This document shows, piece by piece, positions 57,231 through 64,000 of a DNA stretch of 64,000 bases. Origin of the DNA: Tanypteryx hageni (lineage: Eukaryota; Arthropoda; Insecta; Odonata; Petaluridae); contig CM054112.1 of NCBI GenBank assembly GCA_028673005.1, forward strand, positions 190,747,144 through 190,811,143, read 5' to 3'. The notes beneath the pieces are model-generated. The model was not told where the DNA came from. It ran no database searches and saw only the letters and a list, made by a program, of their open reading frames with translations. A program made the translations under genes and the position numbers. The number at the start of each line of letters is the position of its first letter. Positions within the stretch are counted from its first letter, which is position 1.

Positions 57231-59883
57231 TTATTTATATTTTACATGATTAGTAGATAGAGTATGCTCATTTCTAAGTAGGGATACTTAGCAGGCCACA
57301 ATCGCTATTATCATCAAACATTAACTTTGTAGATTCTCGAAATGATACTTAAAATGTAAAATTTTAAATGTAGACGAACAAGGCCTTTGTTGGAAAATTG
57401 TTTGGTAGTATAAAATGTCAAGGGCTTAAGCAAATTCCGTTAAAATTAAAATGAGCGTGCGACGCCCTCACGCAAGGGCAAAAGCCTTATCCGGCGAAAA
57501 GTCCTTCCTTTTTTCCTTCGTTTTCGCATAGACTCGATTAGGGAACGTGCATGATAAGCAAGATGGCACGTCTCCGATACTCGACCTTCGCAGCCGGGAG
57601 CACGAAAAAGAAAACCAACAGAATGAGTGGCCGAAATTAATCAAGTCGGCGAGACACGCCAAGCTTCGCTCTCACTGAGAACGCTCAGCAACTGCAGCGC
57701 AGGGAGGAAGGTTTTCAGACGCAGACAGCTTAGGCGACCGACCTCCCAAGGCCTCCTTTAATGACGTTCTTCTTCTCTTTCCTCCCCCCTCTCCCGCGCA
57801 CACACACGCACTCCATATCTCCAGTGCATTATATTTGGCACCCGAAGGGGGGGGGAGCCTACCTTCTCTTCCCATCATGCATCGCCAGCGAAAAAAAAAG
57901 AAGAGCGTTTTTAAAGTCGGCGCAACTCGGTATTTTTCGGGCCTCCGTCTCTCTCCCTCCCTATCCTTCTTCCACATCCCTTAAGCCACGCGAAATTAAT
58001 CGCGTAGTGGCATATGTGCGGGACCCCTGCAATTTATACGTCCGGAGGATTCTATTCCGGCGCGTCTCTCCTGCCCCTTCTTTCTCCCCCTCCCTCCTCG
58101 CCCCACAGGCGACCCTTTTGATGGAATGTCAGACCTATTTGTTACGCAACTGCATTTCTCTCTCTATCTATCTCTCTCCTCTTTCCGTCTCTCATTCAAG
58201 GACTCCCTACCCTATGACACGGGATAATTTTCCGACCCCATTTTTTTACCTAGTAACTCGCTCACATCTCCTCAAATAAAAATGACATTACCCATCCGGA
58301 TGATGATGAGTTATACATTTTTTTGTTCTCTCCTTTTTAACCGGCGCCTTTTCCTTTCTTCTTCTGGTCTTCCTTCCATTCCTCTCCCCTCCTCTTTTCC
58401 TCCGTACCATTTCCCGCGCTTCCATCAGTGGCGTAATTGGCGGTGATCTCAGTGGAGTTCTCTCGACCATCTTTCCGAGCGGTCACGTGGAAGAACGGGA
58501 ATTCTTCCACAGATCGCCTCCACTCGCCAACAAGATACGGACGGCTTGTTTTCCTCTCATTTTTCTTTTATTTTAAAGGAATTAAAAAAATTGAAACTTT
58601 TATCTGTGTCGTCCTCTCGTCGGTAATGTCATTCGAGTTTATCAGTGGCGTCAAAAGGCTTTCGCTGGCGACTGGCGGCGCTGAGGGGAGGGAGCTGTTG
58701 GAAGGCGTTTACTCTGGATAAAATCGGTGAAATATGCATTGCACGAACTTAATCAAAACTGTACACTTCTAGTGCACACAGTAAATGTGACTGGTAACAT
58801 TATTGTATGGACAGCTTGGCCATAGACGAGCATAAAACCTGATGTCATAATGCAACGGGATGCTATATAATTATTTTTGGGGCATATAGCTTATGTAATA
58901 TTCTTTGTGACATTAAGCTTATAAGCGAGTGAATTTTATTCACAATCTATGCGGTCATTGCTGAGTAAATCGATATTTTGCGAAAATCTACTAGAATAAA
59001 GTACCCTCCATTTTTACACGATGTGGTTAATTTCAACCAGAGTTCTATTCCGAGTGATACCTTATGTAAACACATGATTTCGTCAGATTATGTTGAACCA
59101 ATCAGACTCTACAGCACAGTGTCTTTCTATTCTCCTCCAGTACTGGGTCGCGAGGCATACAAGAGAAATGTGAGGATTGAAAACATTAGCAGCTGAGATA
59201 TATCAAAAGGGATATATCGATTGGCAAAGAAAGATAGTTGACTGTATTGTAGCATATATTCTTTTATTGCGAGTTAATGAAAAATAAGGTCAGAAAATAT
59301 TTTCTTCATGTTGTCATCATCGCGAGACAAAAAGTTGGAGAAACACTATCCTAGAGATCCGCGCAAGCGACAGGCACTACCGATAGACGGAATTGCAAAA
59401 ACTACTTTCTCGGACACGTGCATATTCATCAGAATCTCGAATCCGAATATTTTCGCGACCACAATACTTTCTCTATATGCTTCGTGTACGACGAAGTAAA
59501 AAGCATCCTATTCGCTGAGCCCGAGGATGAACGGGGACTCATCAAATGGCCCTTGGCTATTCACTCGTCTTTTCCGGAATAATATCGTGGAGCGATCAGC
59601 GTCCGCTTCCAAGGGCGGCGAGAGCTTATTCATTCCCGAGCGAAATGAAAACAGCCGACTGTCGGGTAATGCGTGGGAGTGATTCACTCGTCTGAAGGGC
59701 GGGTGTCGCACCCTTAACCTTTCAAAGCCTCAACGACCAGTGTTCGCTTATCAATTAATGAACAGATCCGAGTCACCGATTGAATCCGAACGTGAATATT
59801 TGTTCGCAGTCTGCGTCCGGTTTTCTTAATAATGGCTCGGTTATGTACTCGATTTTAAGGCCTAAGGCTCTACCAATGCCATT
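57231..59883. other. No gene recognised; CT-rich patches
   Basis: Pyrimidine-rich stretches occur at 57760-57810, 57945-57980, 58065-58195 and 58320-58425. Open frames of up to 172 codons have no domain. The rest is AT-rich. Confidence 0.4.
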
Positions 59884-60470
59884 TTTACTTTCTCCATATA
59901 CGAAGTATAGAGAAAGTATTGTATTTTAAAACTATAATTCGAGATTTCAACGGAAATACATCTTTTGGGGTCCCCTGAACACGTTTTGACTATTTTCTCG
60001 ATTGTCTGTGTGTGACTGGGATTTTGTTGGTGCTATTAACTCAAAAACTATTAATCAGGTCAACACGAAATTTTATATTCGACATTTTTGTTCAAGTGAA
60101 AAGATCTGATTAGTTTTTGATAAAAATCGGTCAACTGGAAGTGGGTGTTTACTCTTGTCACATTCGTTTTTACTTTCTATATATACCTACGCACGTACGC
60201 AAGTGTTTCCATGAAAAAATTCGACTTCGAGATTTCAACGGAAATACACGTTTTGAGGTCCCCTGAACACGTTTTGACCATTTTCTCAATTATGTCTGTG
60301 TGTGTGTGATAGCTTTTTTGTGGGTGTTCTAACTGAAAAACTATTAATCAGGTCATCGCGAAATTTTATATTTAACATTTTTATAAAAGTCAGAAGAACT
60401 GATTAGTTTTGGGTAAAAATCGGTTACCCGGAAGAGGGTGTTTACTCTTGTCACTTATCCGTTATTTTTA
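59884..60470 (+). repeat. Two tandem copies of an about 285-bp dispersed repeat
   Basis: Unit 1 (about 59884-60167) and unit 2 (about 60168-60470) share GAGATTTCAACGGAAATACA, GGTCCCCTGAACACGTTTTG, AACTATTAATCAGGTCA and GGGTGTTTACTCTTGTCAC. A partial third copy lies at about 60855-60960 inside the next element. The same sequence occurs once, inverted, at 24361-24680. Unit starts show TTTTACTTTCT, and unit 1 has an inverted TACTTTCTC...GAGAAAGTA at 59887-59919. Confidence 0.85.
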
Positions 60471-60497
60471 AATATTTGCTTTAATATTTGATAAATG

Positions 60498-61227
60498 GAA
60501 AAATCTGATGTGACCACCGCATGACTTTCTCCATATCTGTAATATTTCTGAAAATTCTAAATAGGTTACATAATAATAAATATTTTAAGAAACCAAGAAA
60601 ATTTTAGACTTTACAAAGAGCAGAAATAAACTCAAACCCTAGCCTTCTGGTATTGGATATAGCCACAAAGCTCCAACAATTAAGAAAAGAAAAGGAGCGT
60701 TACTAAGACGTAACTAAGCGTCAATTGTTAACAATAGTCGTCAGTAGGTGGCATGGTGGTGGCAGCTAAATATATAAGATATCTCTTAAACAATGCATTA
60801 TATGGAAAAATGTTTCAAACAAAGGTTGTAGAAAAATAAATTTCCTACAACTTTTATTCCAATTTTGTGGGTGCTCTAACTCAAAAACTATTAGTCAGAT
60901 AATAGTTTTTGGTAAAAATCGGTCAACCGAAGTGGGTGTTTACTCTTGTCATTTTTCCGTTTTTTATATATATCCTTTAATATTTGCTAGATGTAAAAAA
61001 GTAATGGAATAAAAGTTGTGGAAAATGTAATATTTTTTCTTAATTGTTGAAGTTTCGGGGTTATATCCAGTATCAGAAGGCTATGGTTTGAGTTTATTTC
61101 TGTTCTTTGTAGTATTTAAATTTTTCTCGCAGTTCCTTCAAATATTTATTATCATTTAACCTATTTGGAATTTTTAGAAACATTACAGGTATGGCGAAAG
61201 TCATGTGGTGGCCACATCAGATTTTTT
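60498..61227. mobile_element. Inverted-repeat (foldback/MITE-like) element, copy 2
   Basis: The arms at about 60498-60690 and 61034-61227 are reverse complements, with the same termini as copy 1 at 23117-23681 (AAATCTGATGTG and CACATCAGATTT). The inner part next to the left arm also matches copy 1, including the complements of ACTATTGTAAACA and CACCACCTACCGGCG. The centre is longer than in copy 1 because it holds a fragment of the neighbouring 285-bp repeat. There is no coding capacity. Confidence 0.85.
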
Positions 61228-61564
61228 CATGATCTTTTCTTGTGTATAGCAGTAATAATTCTCCGGTGCTGTGATTTATGAATGTAATTCCATCAATAAA
61301 TCGAAAATGAACGCCTGTGGTAACTTTCCTCGCTCTCTCTCGCTCTTAGGTTTGGTAAATTATTTTACCACATATATAACGGCCGTCCCTCGTGGTAACA
61401 CCTACGTTCCCAGCCGGTCAGAATAGTGGTCAATTACAAGGGGGTTTTATTTCTTAAATTTACATGATCTAGCAGAATGGATATATGGCTAGATCGTGCT
61501 CGATGATACGGAGGAAACGAACTTGTATTAGCTAAAGAATTATTGATGTCGTCTTATGGCTGAA

Positions 61565-61840
61565 AACGGATTCAAGAATAAGCACTTCAATATAAAAAAA
61601 TTAAAAATAAATACGCATCTTGTATATATCCAATGGTCATCATAAGGTTATAAGAAACCAGAAGGTTCTTTAAAAATCTATCTGCGATTGATCACCACTG
61701 AAGACGGCTGCTTTATAGCCGAAATGTGCTTTTAGTTTTTTAATTTTTATTTTGTTACGGTTGTTTGAGATATCTAAGATTGGTACTTAATTTTTAAATT
61801 TTTTATATTGATGCCCTTACTCTTGAACAAGCTTTTAATT
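61565..61840. mobile_element. Foldback element, family F copy 3
   Basis: The ends TTCAAGAATAAGCACTTCAA (about 61573) and, inverted, TGATGCCCTTACTCTTGAAC (about 61810) pair, as do the adjacent ATATAAAAAA stretches. The centre carries CTGAAGACGGCTGCTTTATA followed by GCCGAAA on the plus strand (61698-61724). It matches copies at 32.0 and 38.0 kb in its ends, its GAGATATCTAAG block and its central hairpin. Confidence 0.78.
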
Positions 61841-61919
61841 TCATCAATGTGTATAAATGTATCTTACGTGTAGTAATAGTAATTGTCGAACTCGCCTCAT
61901 GGTTAAAAATAAAAAAGAT

Positions 61920-62065
61920 AGTAAGATCTCCATTAGCCATAAAATAGTTAAGAATATAAGAATCTACTATTGGTGGGTGCCACTGATGTGTGCTGCTTTG
62001 TAATCGAAACGACCATCTGGTCTTCCGAATCTTTTTATGGCTGTTGGAGAGACATATTGTTCCTA
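61920..62065. mobile_element. Foldback element, family F copy 4, partial
   Basis: CTCCATTAGCCATAAAA at about 61928 is inverted at TTTTTATGGCTGTTGGAGA (about 62033). Between them lies CACTGATGTGTGCTGCTTTG followed by TAATCGAAA (motif 61983-62009), as in the other copies. The outer ends are missing. Confidence 0.65.
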
Positions 62066-64000
62066 TACATTAAATGGAAAAAATTAACGGTATATTATTG
62101 TGTTCATGCCGAAGGATCTGATTATAGTGTTTTACTTTTGATTACATTGTCTCGCGTTGGCTTCTAGTAGTTTTTATTCAGGCAACCGTTTTAAATAAGC
62201 TGTAGCGTGCGTACGGTATTAACTTGGCGGCGATGCGGATCGAATTAATTTCCCCGATCACTCGACTAGGCCCTTTTTAATGTAAAAAACGTACCAATGG
62301 CGGGTCCCGTTTCTCTCTCTTTCTCTCTCACACACACACATATGCACCATTAGCTCCCCCTCCCACCGAATCCGCTTCATACCATGGCGCAAAAAAAAGT
62401 CAACGACGCGAAATGCGGTTCGGTTTTTTCTGCGGTTACCCTCTTATTGCACGTAATGAGCGCCGTCATTTCAGATATCGTATCGAATGGCGCGGGAGGC
62501 GCAAAACGCCCTTGCATGCCTGCGACATTTCTGGGTGAGCATGAGATGCGAATGAAATCGAGTCCCATACGAGGAAGAGTGTGGAGGGGAGGGGGGGAGA
62601 GGGAAGCAGGAATAGAGGTTTTATGGAGTAGGACATCGGACGGTTTTATTGGTCTTGTTTCCCCGTGGGATGGAGCCTTGTAATTAGATTTGCAAGCATA
62701 TACGCTACATACCCTCTCCTCCTTCCTTCATGGTTAAGGCATCACTGTGAGAACCAGCAGCATGTGTCAATTAATGAGTTTCCCGTCTCGCGTTACACGG
62801 TCATTTCAATTTCTCTCACTCCCTCTCCTGTCTCCTGTAGCATTTCATCACGCGGTGTTCCTATAGATGCATCGTTGCCAAGGTAACATCTCTTTGCCAT
62901 TAGTTCTCCTCCCCTCTCGATCGCGGAACATTTTACTCCTCTTTGTGAATACGCTTACGGAATTTGCGTGTTTGTTCGTGTTCGGAGGACCGAATTTACA
63001 GCGCGACGGGCGACGTTATGATCGCTTCGAAGATGATTATGACCTTTTGAAGCCGGTTCGATAAGATAGTTATGGAAATGTTGTGGCTAACAAGAACTCT
63101 TGTTATCGAATACGTTTGCTGAAATAGCGCATTTCCCTCGTTGGTTAGGCGCCGGGTGGTCGTATTGGTGCGATAATCCTCGGAGATTGTTTACTTTTCG
63201 TCGCGAATATTGCGCAGTTCGATTTGTGATCCTTGGTTTTATTGGAGTCATCGACGCCGTCACATATTTCAATAATCGTATTCTTATTTAAAATTAGAAC
63301 GCGCGTGGGCATTAAACGTTAGAGGGGTAGAATAAATTAGGCGCGTTGAAATGTCAAAATTTCCCGCTATGGCGGCTGCCCTGATAGATTGAAATAATAC
63401 AAATGTGCTATTATTTGACTCAGTTTTTTTAACCAAGTTTTTATAACTTATAAATACGTAATTAAATGAAATGTTATGATAAGATTTAGTATTATGAACT
63501 CTTGGCGCAAAAATTGAAAAATATATCCATTCATAAAATTAAAAAACCGTCTTCGCGGCCCTCTGATAACCTTTCGTGACTTGCTATTTTCGTCTGATAT
63601 TTGAACAAAAGCCTTCTAAAACGCTGAAATTGATGCGATGCAGACATGCAATAAAAGTTTTTTAAATGAACATTTTCATATTGTTCTTACTTACATCTAT
63701 AAATAAATAGTATTCTCGAATGAATAATTATCGAGTTGATAATTTTTTCCTTCCGTTACATTAGCGGCCCTAATCAAGTGAAACGACTTCGGTATGTCAT
63801 TTGTATCAATAAAAATCTCGAAAAACGAATTCCGACCAGAGGTAAAGCGTCTAACATGTGTGCACAGACGGTCTGATAACGACAGACGCTTTTATTGTAC
63901 AAACGAACTTATAAAGAACTTATCTAAAAAAATCGCATCGAAGCAAGACATTCGGTATTCGGTAGCAGTCGTGTTCCATACATTGCGCATAAACGCCATA
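62066..64000. other. No gene recognised
   Basis: A short CT run followed by (CA)n lies at about 62310-62340. The stretch 62380-63300 is GC-richer with overlapping open frames on both strands and no domain. The end of the window is AT-rich. Confidence 0.4.

Overview
This is eukaryotic nuclear DNA, most likely from an arthropod and probably an insect with a large, repeat-rich genome. The evidence is the absence of any dense intact coding, decayed non-LTR retrotransposons of types common in insects, hAT relics of the BED-finger (GTF2IRD2/ZBED-like) type, tRNA-derived SINEs, and abundant (CT)n, (AT)n and polypyrimidine tracts. I cannot name a species. I found no intact host gene, no functional tRNA or rRNA, and no operon or CRISPR. 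The window reads as intergenic or long-intron sequence with transposable elements of several ages.

Region 1-6.6 kb is the most informative part: a three-layer nest. A jockey/CR1-like LINE (LINE-A) is split by a 4.8 kb hAT transposon (1220-6032). The LINE reading frame runs up to the left end of the hAT and resumes in the same frame beyond its right end. The hAT carries a decayed BED-type transposase (3761-5579). It also holds a second, 5'-truncated LINE (LINE-B, about 1690-3521) whose reverse transcriptase is broken.

Region 6.6-23 kb is mostly unassigned. It holds a hAT C-terminal remnant (9030-9479), CT-rich blocks, an (AT)35 tract, a 40-nt near-perfect palindrome (18000-18039) and a minus-strand SINE-like copy (21690-21860). 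Region 23-25 kb carries a 565-bp inverted-repeat element, a tandem duplication and a third repeat. The inverted-repeat element and the third repeat recur at 59.9-61.2 kb, the third repeat in opposite orientation.

Region 25-44 kb contains further foldback elements (32.0, 36.9 and 38.0 kb), a SINE at 33.7-34.05 kb, isolated hAT-like ends and long pyrimidine blocks. Region 44.7-46.3 kb is a complete 1,581-bp non-autonomous hAT with a perfect 8-bp target-site duplication. It encloses a complex of interleaved inverted repeats with a tRNA-Gly-like fragment.

Region 46.3-64 kb contains a pogo/Tigger-like inverted-repeat element, another SINE, and two long polypyrimidine minisatellites (16-bp period at 51.1 kb, 14-bp period at 53.5 kb). 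It also has a 610-bp piggyBac-like element flanked by TTAA, LINE 3' tails, and two more copies of the 32/38-kb foldback family.

No undescribed system is demonstrated. The observations most worth following are the nested transposons, the foldback family with a repeated CTGANGA...GAAA hairpin resembling a hammerhead ribozyme core, the interleaved inverted repeats inside the non-autonomous hAT, the TTAA-flanked element, and the strong strand bias of polypyrimidine tracts.
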